From the NCBI RefSeq assembly GCF_003990445.1, contig NZ_REEZ01000003.1, positions 218,625 to 282,624 of the forward strand: a stretch of 64,000 bases of DNA, given 5' to 3'. Shown here one piece after another: positions 17,698 through 26,594 of this stretch. A program made the position numbers and the translations under genes. The notes beneath the pieces are model-generated. The model was not told the origin of the DNA and made no database searches. It saw nothing but the letters and a program-made list of their open reading frames with translations. Source of the stretch: Pararhodobacter zhoushanensis. GTDB lineage: Bacteria > Pseudomonadota > Alphaproteobacteria > Rhodobacterales > Rhodobacteraceae. How positions within the stretch are numbered: position 1 is the stretch's first letter; the number at the start of each line of letters is the position of its first letter.

Positions 17698-19239
17698 CTA
17701 GTCGTCGCGGCGGCGCTTTCGGTCGATGTCGCCGTGACGGATGTCGTCGGTGAGGCGGTCGAGGACGCGGTGCAGGTTGGGGGCGCTGACGGCCTGATCG
17801 AGCACGCCTTCGAGGGCTTGCAGGATCGCGCCGCGCGACCCCTCGACCGTGCCCACCTGATGGATGTTGATTTCCTTGATCTTTTCGACCGGCTTCATCA
17901 TCTCGCCCAGTGTTTTGGGCAGGGCTTCGAGCCGGGCGAGTTCGACAGCATGGGCGAGGCTGGCGTCCGAGCGGGTGTTTTCGGCGGCGATGCGGGCGGT
18001 GAGGGCTTCGGCCTCGGCGTGTCGTCGGGCGAGTGAGGCTTGCGCGTCGAGCTTGGCGGTTTCGAGCGTGTCGGCAGCGACCGCGCGGGCCGAGGCCGAG
18101 GCGATTTCCGCCCGGCGCGCGCTGGCTGCGGCGTCGGCTTCGGCGGCGATGACGCCGAGGTCGCGGCGGCGCTCGGCTTCAGCCCCGGCGCGGGCGGTTT
18201 CGATGGATTCGTGGGCACGCACAGCCTCGGCGCGGGCCAGATCGGCGTCGGCCTGCGCGCGGCTTTCCTCCTGACTCTTGGCGAGCACCTGCACGGCGCG
18301 GTCCTGTTCGGCGATTTCCAGTGCGCGGGCGCGCAGGATTTCAGCCTCGCGGATCGCCTGTTCGCGGGCGATGTCGGCGGTCTGGATCTGCTGTTCCATC
18401 TGGATGCGCGACTGGGCGGCAGAGCGTTCGGCCTCGGCCTTGGCGCGGGCGACTTCGGCCAGTTGGGTCGCCATCAGGGCTTCGATCTGCTGGGCCTGCG
18501 AGATTTCGGCGCGGCGTTCCTCGAGGTCGATCTCCATCTTGCGGCGGGAGGCTTCCATCGCGGCGCGGCGGACCGAGACGGCGGTGTCGCCCTCGATCTC
18601 GGCGCGCTCTTTCTTCGATTGCGCGACAACCTCGGCCAGTTTGCGCAGGCCGACGGCGTTGAAGGCGTTGTTTTCATCCAGTGCTGCGACCGGGGTCTGG
18701 TCGAGCGCGGTGAGTGACACGGAGTCGAGTTGCAGCCCGTAGCGGGTGATCGGTTCGGCCAGCGCGTTGCGCACGGCGGCGACGAATTCGGCGCGGCCTT
18801 CGTGCAGCTCGTCCATCGTGTGGCGGGCGGCGACGGCGCGCAGGGCGTCGACGAACATGCCCTCGATCAGCGCGTGCAGCTCATCGGGTTGAAAGCTGCG
18901 CCGGCCCAGCGTCTGGGCGGCGCGGGCGATGGAGGCTTCATCGGGCGGGACCGAGAGGTAGAATTCCGCGCCGACATCGACGCGCATCCGGTCGCGGGTG
19001 ATCAGCGACTGGTCGGCGCGGCGGTCCAGATGCAGGCGCAGGGTCTGCATGTTGACGCGCGCGACCTCGTGGAACCAGGGTAGCGCCAGCATCCCGCCGT
19101 CGATCACGATCTTGCGCCCGCCGATGCCAGTGCGCACGAGGCTGATCGCGTTGGTGCCCCGCTGGTAGAACGCGGCAGCCAGCGCGATGAGGGCGGCCAG
19201 CACGATGATCAGGGCGATGATCCAGAAGATGGTGCTCAT
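17698..19239 (-). CDS. Flotillin-like SPFH domain membrane protein
   Basis: 513-aa protein. It has an N-terminal membrane helix (residues 2-24, all hydrophobic), an SPFH/band-7 domain (about 28-200, with GRKIVIDGGMLALPWFHEV and an RDRMRVDVGAEFYLSV strand), and a very long Ala/Glu/Arg-rich coiled coil (about 215-440). The conserved flotillin C-terminal region has KTLGEMMKPVEKIKEINIHQV. Such proteins form oligomeric scaffolds in ordered membrane domains. ATG 19239 has AAGGAA at good spacing. It follows the SDR gene by 22 bp and is the last gene of the long minus-strand transporter operon. No NfeD partner is adjacent. Confidence 0.88.
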   Translation of the reverse strand: MSTIFWIIALIIVLAALIALAAAFYQRGTNAISLVRTGIGGRKIVIDGGMLALPWFHEVARVNMQTLRLHLDRRADQSLITRDRMRVDVGAEFYLSVPPDEASIARAAQTLGRRSFQPDELHALIEGMFVDALRAVAARHTMDELHEGRAEFVAAVRNALAEPITRYGLQLDSVSLTALDQTPVAALDENNAFNAVGLRKLAEVVAQSKKERAEIEGDTAVSVRRAAMEASRRKMEIDLEERRAEISQAQQIEALMATQLAEVARAKAEAERSAAQSRIQMEQQIQTADIAREQAIREAEILRARALEIAEQDRAVQVLAKSQEESRAQADADLARAEAVRAHESIETARAGAEAERRRDLGVIAAEADAAASARRAEIASASARAVAADTLETAKLDAQASLARRHAEAEALTARIAAENTRSDASLAHAVELARLEALPKTLGEMMKPVEKIKEINIHQVGTVEGSRGAILQALEGVLDQAVSAPNLHRVLDRLTDDIRHGDIDRKRRRDD

Positions 19240-19261
19240 CTGATGTTCCTTTCCGGGGGGC

Positions 19262-20023
19262 TTACAGCCCTTCGAGACGCGTTTGTATCTGGGCAGAGAA
19301 CCCGGCATCGGCGGCGATGGTGGCGCCTGTCAGGCCCGCCGAGAGGCCGGACAGCAAGAAGACGGCGGCCTGTGCCGCGAGGGCGGGGCCTTGGGCGGCG
19401 TCGAGGCCGCTGGCGACGCTGATCGCGGGCGGCAGGTGGCCGTCGGGGCTGGCGGGGGTCAGGGCGTTGACGCGGAGGCCGGGCCAGCTGTGGCAATGGG
19501 TGAGGGTCCAGGCGAGCATCGCCCAGCCGATCAGGCGGGGGGTGTCAATGGCTTCGGCCTGCAGCGCCCAGCGGGAGGCGAAATCGTCGGCCTCGCCGGG
19601 ACGCAGAGCGGCGGCGGCGCGGATCAGGTCGAGCGCGCGCGGCCAGTCGGCGTGGCGGGGGGCGGCGCGGGTGAGGAGGCTCGCGCCGGGGGCGAGGGTG
19701 GGGGCGAGGGCCTCGGCGAGGCGTTTGGGAGCGGCGAGGGCCTGGGCTAGCTGGGTAGCCGGGTCGGCGTCGGGGATGGCGGGGAAGAGGGCGAGGCCGT
19801 CGAGTCCCTTTGGCAGGGTCTGCGCGACGGCGTCCATCGCGGCGGGGTCGCTGAGGTCGGTGCGGTAGAGGGCGTCAATGTGGTCAAAGCGGGCGTCGCT
19901 GTCGATGCCCAAGACCTCGGCCCCCGCGGCCTGCGCTGCCTTGGCCACGGCGCGGCCAAGGCCATGGCCCGAGCCGAGCACGGCAATGCGGCGGTTGAGC
20001 AGGAGGCGGGGCAGATCGGGCAT
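19262..20023 (-). CDS. Short-chain dehydrogenase-like protein with degraded catalytic motifs
   Basis: 253-aa Rossmann-fold protein of SDR length. The dinucleotide site is altered to AVLGSGHGLGRAVAKAA near residue 14 (the family has TGxxxGxG), and the acidic residue after strand 2 remains in GIDSDA. The usual YxxxK catalytic pair is not seen; the region holds ASRWALQAEAID instead. The C terminus keeps the SDR-like pattern LSGLSAGLTGATIAADAG. It may be an inactive or regulatory SDR. Its ATG shares one base with the aldehyde dehydrogenase stop, so the two are coupled. Confidence 0.7.
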   Translation of the reverse strand: MPDLPRLLLNRRIAVLGSGHGLGRAVAKAAQAAGAEVLGIDSDARFDHIDALYRTDLSDPAAMDAVAQTLPKGLDGLALFPAIPDADPATQLAQALAAPKRLAEALAPTLAPGASLLTRAAPRHADWPRALDLIRAAAALRPGEADDFASRWALQAEAIDTPRLIGWAMLAWTLTHCHSWPGLRVNALTPASPDGHLPPAISVASGLDAAQGPALAAQAAVFLLSGLSAGLTGATIAADAGFSAQIQTRLEGL

Positions 20024-21495
20024 CAGAAGACCGGCGGGTAGGGGCGGCCGCCACGATCCAGCGTGATCCAGCGGGTTTCGGTGAAGGTCTCGATCGACCA
20101 GCGCCCACCGTGACGGCCAAGGCCCGAGGCTTTGGAGCCGCCGAAGGGGACGTGCGGTTCGTCATTCACCGAGGTACAGTTGATGTGGCACATGCCGGTT
20201 TCCAACCGCTTGGTCATGGCCAGCGCGCGGGCTTCGTCGCGGCTGAAGATGCCCGCCGAGAGGCCGTATTCGGTGTCGTTGTTGAGCGCGATGGCCTCGT
20301 CATCGGTGCGAAAGGGGATGACCGGGACAACGGGGCCGAAGGTCTCGTCGCGGTAGATCAGCATGTCGGGGGTGACGCCGGTCAGCAGCGTCGGCTGGAC
20401 AAAGCGCCCGGTGATCTTGCCGCCGGTGACGACTTTCGCGCCCTTGGCGATGGCGTCATCAAGCTGGGCTTTGACGCGGGCGACCTGGCGGTCGTTGATC
20501 AAGGGGCCGATGACGTTAGCAGGGTCGGCGCTGTCGCCGACTTTCAGTTTTGCAGCCCGTTCGGCGAATTTGGGCAGGAATTCAGCGTATACCTTTTCAT
20601 GCACCAGCACTTTTTCAACACTCATGCAGATCTGGCCCTGATGCATGAAGCTGCCGAAATTGGCGGCCTGGGCGGCGCGGTCCAGATCGGCATCGTCGAG
20701 TATGATCAGGCTGTCCTTGCCGCCCAACTCAACGCAGGCCTTTTTCAGATGCGCGCCCGCCTTGGCGGCGATGGCGCGGCCGACGGGGGTGGAGCCGGTG
20801 AAGGAGATGCCTTTGACATAGGGGTGCTCGATCAGCTCATCGCCCATCGCGGCGACGCCTTCGCGCGCGCAGGTGACGACGTTGAAGACACCGGGGGGGA
20901 CGCGGGCCTCTTCCATAATCTCGGCAAAGTAGAGGCCACCGATCCAGGGCGTGTCCTCGGACGGTTTGAGCACGATGGTGTTGCCAGCGGCCAGCGCGAA
21001 GGCGAAGCCGCGCGCGGTCAGGACGCCGGGGAAATTCCACGGGCTGATCACCGAAATGACGCCCATCGGGTAGCGCACGCCGGTTGAGACCTTGCCGTAT
21101 TCGGACGGCAGCACCTCACCGAGCGGCTGGTAGCAGATGGCGGCGGCGGAGCGGAAGACTTCGGTGACGTAATGCGCCTCGAACGCGCCCTTGCCGTACC
21201 AGCCGCCGCCCTCGGCCTGCGCGCAGGCGATGAAGTCGGGCGCGCGGCGTTCCCAGATGTCGCTGATGCGGTTGAGCAGATGCGCGCGCTCGGTGAATTT
21301 CATCTCGGCCCAGGCCGGAAAGGCGGCGTGGGCGGCCTCGATGGCGGCGCGGGCATCGCTGCGCGTGCCGTCCGGGGCTTCGGCGAACAGCGCGCCGGTC
21401 GAGGGGTTGATGTCGGCGAAGTTGCGGGCAGTGCGGACCCATTGGCCGTTGATGTACTGGCCTCGGATCGTTTTGGCGGCGGGGGCGTCGAGCAT
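20023..21495 (-). CDS. NAD(P)-dependent aldehyde dehydrogenase family protein
   Basis: 490-aa ALDH resembling the vanillin / benzaldehyde dehydrogenase subgroup. The cofactor segment ISPWNFPG is near residue 150 and FTGSTPVGRAIAAKAG near 228. The general-base glutamate is in CVELGGKDSLI near 253, and the catalytic cysteine in HQGQICMSVEKV near 287. It oxidises an aldehyde to the acid. It starts 1 bp after livF ends and runs into the SDR gene. That placement suggests the imported compound, or a product of it, is an aldehyde or alcohol; this is inference from operon structure. Confidence 0.9.
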   Translation of the reverse strand: MLDAPAAKTIRGQYINGQWVRTARNFADINPSTGALFAEAPDGTRSDARAAIEAAHAAFPAWAEMKFTERAHLLNRISDIWERRAPDFIACAQAEGGGWYGKGAFEAHYVTEVFRSAAAICYQPLGEVLPSEYGKVSTGVRYPMGVISVISPWNFPGVLTARGFAFALAAGNTIVLKPSEDTPWIGGLYFAEIMEEARVPPGVFNVVTCAREGVAAMGDELIEHPYVKGISFTGSTPVGRAIAAKAGAHLKKACVELGGKDSLIILDDADLDRAAQAANFGSFMHQGQICMSVEKVLVHEKVYAEFLPKFAERAAKLKVGDSADPANVIGPLINDRQVARVKAQLDDAIAKGAKVVTGGKITGRFVQPTLLTGVTPDMLIYRDETFGPVVPVIPFRTDDEAIALNNDTEYGLSAGIFSRDEARALAMTKRLETGMCHINCTSVNDEPHVPFGGSKASGLGRHGGRWSIETFTETRWITLDRGGRPYPPVF

Positions 21496-21496
21496 G

Positions 21497-22639
21497 TCAG
21501 ACCTCGGTCTTGTCGAACTGCGATGTGCCGGGGCGGCGGCGGTAGATGTCGACGCGGCCTCCCGGGATCGGGGTGGGGGCGCCGGTGGTGGGGCGTTGTT
21601 TTATGGGTGCGGCGGCGGTGGGCGCGTTGGTGCGGGCTTGCGGGCGCAGGGGCGGCAGCGAGGAGGGGCGCGGTTGGCGGGCGGCGCTCTCGATGGCCGA
21701 AAGGGTTTGGTGCAAATGGTCGGGGCGCGGGGCGCTGGCCGTGTAGGCGGGGGTGAGCGTGCTGGGCGGGCGCACGGCTTTTTGCGCGGCGCTGGCGACG
21801 AGGGCGTCGATGTCGAGGCCCGCGATCTGTGATGAGGGGACGGTGGCTGTCGGCCTTGCACGCGGGGTTGGGGTGACGGGCGCGGGTTGCGGGGCTGGGG
21901 TCGGCTTGGCCGGGCCGGTGGCGTGACTGGCGGCACCGCCGAGATAGGCGGCTTGGACGGCGGGGTCGTGCAGCAGGACCGAGGCTTTATCCTCGCGCAG
22001 GATGCGGCCGTTTTCGAGCAGGTAGCCCCGGTCGGCGATGGCAAGGCTGAGCTTGGCGTTTTGCTCGACCAGAAGGATGCCGAGACCGGCAGCGCGCACG
22101 GCCTTGAGGTTCTGGAAGAGTTCTTTGGCGAGCAGGGGCGACAGGCCGAGGCTGGGTTCGTCCAGCATCAGGATTTCCGGGTTGGACATCATCGCGCGAC
22201 CGATGGCGACCATCTGCTGCTCACCGCCCGACATGGTGCGCACGGTCTGTCCGGCGCGGTCGGTCAGCTTGGGGAACAGGCGGATGAGGCGCTCGAAATT
22301 GGCGTCGGCCTCTTCGCGGGCGCGCTGCGGGTTCGCGCCCAGCAGCAGGTTCTCGCGCACGGTGAGGTCGCCGAAGATCCCGCGCCCCTCAGGGACCAGC
22401 GCGATGCCGCGTTCGACAACCTTGTGGGCGGGAAGGCCGAGCACGGGGTCGGACCCCATGGTGACACTGCCGGTCGTCTGCCCTTCGCAGATCCCGGCGA
22501 TGGCTTTGAGCAGGGTGGACTTGCCCGCCCCGTTGGCGCCCAGAATGACGACGATCTCACCCTTTTTCACGCTGAGCGCGGTGTCGGTGAGGGCGGTGTG
22601 TTTGCCGTAGCGGACGGATAGGCCAGCGATTTCAAGCAT
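21497..22639 (-). CDS. livF: HAAT-family ABC transporter ATP-binding protein (LivF-like) with long Pro/Ala tail
   Basis: 380-aa ATPase. The first ~235 residues are a normal LivF domain: Walker A GANGAGKST near 36, signature MSGGEQQMVAIGRA near 135, Walker B ILMLDEPSLGLSP, and the H-loop in LLVEQNAKL. Residues ~236-380 form a Pro/Ala/Thr-rich, probably disordered extension not usual in LivF. It ends with a basic GGRVDIYRRRPGT patch. Translation probably starts at ATG 22639, overlapping livG by 8 bp; an ATG two codons earlier exists. It powers uptake with LivG. Confidence 0.9.
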   Translation of the reverse strand: MLEIAGLSVRYGKHTALTDTALSVKKGEIVVILGANGAGKSTLLKAIAGICEGQTTGSVTMGSDPVLGLPAHKVVERGIALVPEGRGIFGDLTVRENLLLGANPQRAREEADANFERLIRLFPKLTDRAGQTVRTMSGGEQQMVAIGRAMMSNPEILMLDEPSLGLSPLLAKELFQNLKAVRAAGLGILLVEQNAKLSLAIADRGYLLENGRILREDKASVLLHDPAVQAAYLGGAASHATGPAKPTPAPQPAPVTPTPRARPTATVPSSQIAGLDIDALVASAAQKAVRPPSTLTPAYTASAPRPDHLHQTLSAIESAARQPRPSSLPPLRPQARTNAPTAAAPIKQRPTTGAPTPIPGGRVDIYRRRPGTSQFDKTEV

Positions 22640-23363
22640 CGTCATCCCCCAGATAGGCGCGGATCACTTCGCGGTCAGAGAGAACCTCGGCGGGTGTGCC
22701 CTCGGCGATCTTGGTGCCCGAAGACATGACCACGCAGCGGTCACACAGGCTGCGGATGGCGTCCATGACATGTTCGACAAGGATGATCGTGCGGCCCTCG
22801 TCGCGCAAGGATTTGATCAGGTCGATGCCGGTGGACAGCTCGGTCGGGTTGAGACCGGCGAGCCATTCGTCGAGCAGCAGCACCTCGGGCTCTCCGGCCA
22901 GCGCGCGGGCGAGTTCGACGCGCTTGGTGTCGATATAGGTGAGGGCCGAGACGGGCAGGCCCGCGACCTGCCCCAGACCGAGGCGGTCGAGCAGGGTGTG
23001 GGCGAAACGCTCGGCCTCGGGCCCCCAGCGGCGGCGATGGCCGAAGGCGGCACCGGCAAGGACGTTTTGCGTGACGGTGAGTTCGGGCAGCAGGCGGACC
23101 AGCTGGAAGGTGCGCCCGACCCCAAGGCGCGCGACCTTGTGGGCGGGCTGCCCGGCCAGCTCGCGACCGTTCAGCTGGATCGACCCGGCGCTGGGCACGA
23201 AACTGCCCGAGATCATGTTGATCATCGTCGATTTGCCCGAGCCGTTGGGGCCGATGATGCCCATCACCTGATGCTCGGTCACGTCAAAGCTGACACCGTT
23301 CACGGCGACCAGACCGCCGAAACGCTTGGTCACGTCGCGGGCTTGCAGGATGATTTTGCTCAT
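22632..23363 (-). CDS. livG: HAAT-family ABC transporter ATP-binding protein (LivG-like), variant signature
   Basis: 243-aa ATPase starting at MSKIILQARDV. Walker A is GPNGSGKSTMINMISG near residue 37. The C-terminal LivG-type segments GLNPTEL and ILVEHVMDAIRSLCDR are present. The usual LSGGQ-like signature is replaced by LTYIDTKRVELARAL, and the Walker B that normally reads LLDEP reads LLLDEWLAGLNP. The catalytic glutamate is retained but the following proline is lost. Its start overlaps livM by 4 bp. Confidence 0.9.
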   Translation of the reverse strand: MSKIILQARDVTKRFGGLVAVNGVSFDVTEHQVMGIIGPNGSGKSTMINMISGSFVPSAGSIQLNGRELAGQPAHKVARLGVGRTFQLVRLLPELTVTQNVLAGAAFGHRRRWGPEAERFAHTLLDRLGLGQVAGLPVSALTYIDTKRVELARALAGEPEVLLLDEWLAGLNPTELSTGIDLIKSLRDEGRTIILVEHVMDAIRSLCDRCVVMSSGTKIAEGTPAEVLSDREVIRAYLGDDDA

Positions 23364-24283
23364 TGGTTGCCCCCGTAGCGGCGGCGCAGGCGGTCCCAGA
23401 GGCCGACGAAACCGCCGGGCAGGACGTAGACGATCAGCAGGAAGGCGAGGCCAAGGAGGAGCAGGGTCTGGTTGGGGGCTTGGCGGGTGATCGCTTCCCA
23501 CAGTAGGGTGAAGGGGATCACCCCGGCGATGGGGCCCCAAAGGCGGCCGGTGCCACCAAGCAGCGCCATGATGACGACCTGGAACGACAGCAGCGGCGCG
23601 AAAGCGGTCGAGGGTTCGATGTAGATATAGCGCGGGGCGAGGATGGCGCCGGTGGCGGCAGCGGCGGCTCCGGGCACCATGAAGAGCAGCACTTTGGCCA
23701 GCGCGGTGTCGATGCCGGAATGCTTGGCGACGGTTTCGTCATTGCCGATGATGCGCAGGGCAAAGCCCAGTTTCGAGCGCCCGATCAGCCAGCCCGCAAG
23801 GAAGACGAGGGAGGCAAGGGCGATGAGCATCCAGTAGATTTCACGCTCGGTCAGCGAGGTCAGGACATACATCCCCCGGTGGCCGGTCTGGTTTTGTACC
23901 CAGGTGACGACCTGCCGGACCATCTCGGCCAGACCGAGGGTGAAGATGACGAAATAGACGCCCGACAGGCGCAGGGTGACCATGCCGACCAGTGCGGCCA
24001 ACACCGCGCCGAGGGCGGCGGCGATGACGGGGAGGGTCCAGAACGGCAGGTCCTGAAACCCAAGGCCGGTGACGAAGGTGCCGACGCCGAAGAAGGCGGC
24101 GGTGGCGAGCGAGATGTAATGCGTGGGGCCGGAGAACAGCGCCCAGGAGGTCGAGAGCACGGCATACATGGCGATGGTGGTGCCCATGGTCAGCCAATAG
24201 GGCGAGCCGTAGACGGGCAGCAGGCAGCAGAGGCCGATCAGCAGGGCCGAGACGATCAGGTTGCGGATCTCGCGGGTGCTCAT
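23360..24283 (-). CDS. livM: HAAT-family ABC transporter permease (LivM-like)
   Basis: 307-aa inner-membrane permease with about ten hydrophobic segments. The conserved LivM loop LRIIGNDETVAKHSGID lies near residues 174-190, before LAKVLLFMVPGAAAAATGA. GGTGRLWGPIAG, typical of the family's C-terminal half, follows. It pairs with LivH to form the channel. Four-base overlaps with both the upstream livH and the downstream livG indicate one transcript. Confidence 0.92.
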   Translation of the reverse strand: MSTREIRNLIVSALLIGLCCLLPVYGSPYWLTMGTTIAMYAVLSTSWALFSGPTHYISLATAAFFGVGTFVTGLGFQDLPFWTLPVIAAALGAVLAALVGMVTLRLSGVYFVIFTLGLAEMVRQVVTWVQNQTGHRGMYVLTSLTEREIYWMLIALASLVFLAGWLIGRSKLGFALRIIGNDETVAKHSGIDTALAKVLLFMVPGAAAAATGAILAPRYIYIEPSTAFAPLLSFQVVIMALLGGTGRLWGPIAGVIPFTLLWEAITRQAPNQTLLLLGLAFLLIVYVLPGGFVGLWDRLRRRYGGNQ

Positions 24284-25146
24284 GTCGGTTTCTTTCCGAA
24301 CAGACCCTGCGGGCGGAACAGCAGCACGGCTAGGAAGAGGAAATAGGCGGCGGCGAGGGTGAGGCCGGGGTCGATCAGCCGGGCGACGGCGGTTTCGGCA
24401 ATGCCGAGAATTAGCGCGGCAATGATGGTGCCACGGATGTCACCAACGCCGCCCATAATGACGATGATCAGGGCTTTCATGGTGAAGAGCACGCCGACCG
24501 ACGCATCGAGGGTGAAGAACATTGAAATTAGCGAGCCTCCGGTCGCAGTGATCGCACCGCCCAGTGCGAAGGCGAGGGCCGAGGTGGCCTTGACGTCGAT
24601 GCCGACCAGCCGGGCCGAGCGCGGGTTAACGGCGACGGCGCGCATCCTGAGCCCGGCACGGGAATAGGTGAGCCAGAGCCAGAGCGCAGCGGCGATCACG
24701 GTGGCGATCAGGAAGGCGACGATGCGGTTCTGCGCGTAGGACGAGCCGAACATCTCGAACGGCTGGGCAAGGAAGGCATAGTTGAAATACCCGCCGCCAA
24801 AAACCCAGGTCATCACGCCGACAAAGGCAAAGGACATGCCGAAGGTCGCAAGAATGCTGTCGGTTTCCAGCTGGCCCCGGTTTTTGGCGCGGGTGACCAG
24901 CGGTTGCAGCATGACGCGGTAGAGCACCCAGTTCACGGCGAAGGCCAGGGGTGCCACGACGATCAGCGCGGCGATGGGGTTCACCTGACCGGCGGTGTAG
25001 ACCCAGAAGGCAGCGAAGCCTCCGGCGACCAGCATCTCGCCATTGGCGAGGTTCATGATGCGCGCCACGCCGTATTGCAGGTTCAGCCCCATGGCGATGA
25101 GCGCATAGGTGCCGCCCAGCAAAAGGCCGGTGATCAGGATGAACAT
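24280..25146 (-). CDS. livH: HAAT-family ABC transporter permease (LivH-like)
   Basis: 288-aa inner-membrane permease. The start LITGLLLGGTYALIAMGLNLQYGV is the hallmark LivH N terminus, followed by RIMNLANGEMLVAGGFAAF. The cytoplasmic loop MRAVAVNPRSARLVGIDV and the GGVGDIRGTIIAALILGI segment also fit. Eight or nine hydrophobic segments are visible. It is second in the operon, 63 bp after the binding-protein gene, and overlaps livM by 4 bp. Confidence 0.92.
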   Translation of the reverse strand: MFILITGLLLGGTYALIAMGLNLQYGVARIMNLANGEMLVAGGFAAFWVYTAGQVNPIAALIVVAPLAFAVNWVLYRVMLQPLVTRAKNRGQLETDSILATFGMSFAFVGVMTWVFGGGYFNYAFLAQPFEMFGSSYAQNRIVAFLIATVIAAALWLWLTYSRAGLRMRAVAVNPRSARLVGIDVKATSALAFALGGAITATGGSLISMFFTLDASVGVLFTMKALIIVIMGGVGDIRGTIIAALILGIAETAVARLIDPGLTLAAAYFLFLAVLLFRPQGLFGKKPT

Positions 25147-25209
25147 CAGGGTACGTCCGCCGTCTGGAAAATGGGGCGGCGGCGCAAGGGATGCGCCGCC
25201 GCGGTTGGG

Positions 25210-26418
25210 TTATTCCCAGCCGTCGAAGACTTGAACCGGCACAGCACCCTCGCGGCCACGCGCCGCGACGCCGCGGAACACGCCGTCTTGCCATTGGCCG
25301 ACGGTCCAGTAGGCCTCGTTATCGTTGTTCTCGTTGAACGATACCGGACCGAGGACGGTCTCATAGGAATGCGAGCGGTCCTGCAGGTAGGTGAGGACTG
25401 CGGCGCGGTCAGGGGCGCCGACAGCCTCGATCGCCTGACCAAGGATTTCCAGCGTGGCGTAGGTGGCGGCAGAGGCCCAGAAGTCCGGTCCCTGACCGTT
25501 CAGCTCGGTGTGGGCCGTGGCGAAAGCCTGAAACGCGGGATCATCGGCATTGACGCCCCCCATGCCCAGGACGCCTTCGGCGGCAGCGCCGAAGCGGGCT
25601 TCATAGGCCGGGAAAGCGGTGGCGACGGCGGTGAAGAACACGTGCGGGGCGAAGTTCTGCACGATGGCCTGATCGGTCAGCGCGAAGGTGTCGCCGGGAT
25701 AGGACCACGCGATGAACGCGTCAGGGTTCGAGGCTTTGGCACCGTCGATCACCGGGGCCAGATCCTGCGTGCCCAGCGGGTACGAGGATTCGTAGACGAT
25801 CTCGAACCCGTTGGATTCCAGCACGCTGCGCGAGATGCCGGCCATTTCGATGCCGAAAGCATCGGCGACGTTGACCAGCGCCACGCGGTTGCCGATCTCG
25901 CCGCGCTCACGCAGGTCAACGAGCACATGGGCGGTGTCTTCGGCCATGACCGAAGTGCGGCCGAGCACGAAGAACATGTTGGGGAATTGCTGGGCCAGTT
26001 CCGGCTGTTGGTCGGTCACGGCGGTGCCGGTGATCATCGGATAACCGAGCTGGGCAAAGACAGGCGCTGCGGCAAGGTTCATGCCGGTGGAATAGGGCGC
26101 GACCATGAAGTCGACCTGATCCTGCGTGGCAAGGCGCTGGGCGGCCATGATCGCCTGTTGCGGGTTGGTCTGGTCGTCATATTCGATCAGCTCGATGGTC
26201 GCCGGGCCATCGGCCAGCTGCAACCCTCCGCGCGCGTTGACTTCGCTCACCCACAGGCGAACGGCCGGCCAGTGCGTCACGGTTGCGCCCCCGGCGAGCG
26301 GGCCGGTCATGGGGGCAGCGGCCCCCAGACGGATCAACGATTGCGCCGAGGCGCTTGACAGCGTGGCAACCGCCAGCGCGGCCACGGCAGCCGTGGTCAT
26401 CAGAGTTCTGCGAAACAT
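25210..26418 (-). CDS. Periplasmic substrate-binding protein of the HAAT (LivJ/K-like) transporter
   Basis: 402-aa secreted binding protein. A Sec signal peptide (residues 1-25, ending SSASA) precedes a type I periplasmic-binding fold with LIRLGAAAPMTGPLAGG at the start. DDQTNPQQAIMAAQRLATQDQVDFMVAPYSTG and DGAKASNPDAFIAWSYPGD follow; both stretches are typical of amide, urea or aromatic binders as well as branched-chain amino acids. It heads the operon that continues to the flotillin gene. The ligand is unknown; the downstream aldehyde dehydrogenase argues against simple leucine uptake. Confidence 0.9.
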   Translation of the reverse strand: MFRRTLMTTAAVAALAVATLSSASAQSLIRLGAAAPMTGPLAGGATVTHWPAVRLWVSEVNARGGLQLADGPATIELIEYDDQTNPQQAIMAAQRLATQDQVDFMVAPYSTGMNLAAAPVFAQLGYPMITGTAVTDQQPELAQQFPNMFFVLGRTSVMAEDTAHVLVDLRERGEIGNRVALVNVADAFGIEMAGISRSVLESNGFEIVYESSYPLGTQDLAPVIDGAKASNPDAFIAWSYPGDTFALTDQAIVQNFAPHVFFTAVATAFPAYEARFGAAAEGVLGMGGVNADDPAFQAFATAHTELNGQGPDFWASAATYATLEILGQAIEAVGAPDRAAVLTYLQDRSHSYETVLGPVSFNENNDNEAYWTVGQWQDGVFRGVAARGREGAVPVQVFDGWE

Positions 26419-26586
26419 GGAATCTCCCCCTATCGTTTGAGGCGGCTGGGCCGCCCGGTTTTAGCGCGCGATAGCGAGAGAGCCGTGATCGCCGGGCTTT
26501 GGGCCATCCCCTCCTCAGGACAACGACCAGAGCCTTGCGATCCCTCTCGACAGCGACGCGTGGCGGACGCTCCCGTCATCCGCTCG

Positions 26587-26594
26587 TGTATACA
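26587..26594. promoter_or_regulatory. TGTATACA palindrome (candidate operator 1)
   Basis: Eight-base perfect palindrome about 170 bp upstream of the binding-protein gene. The same core recurs at 26791. TGTATACA-type cores are common in GntR/FCD regulator sites. No regulator gene is adjacent, so the assignment is speculative. Confidence 0.35.
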
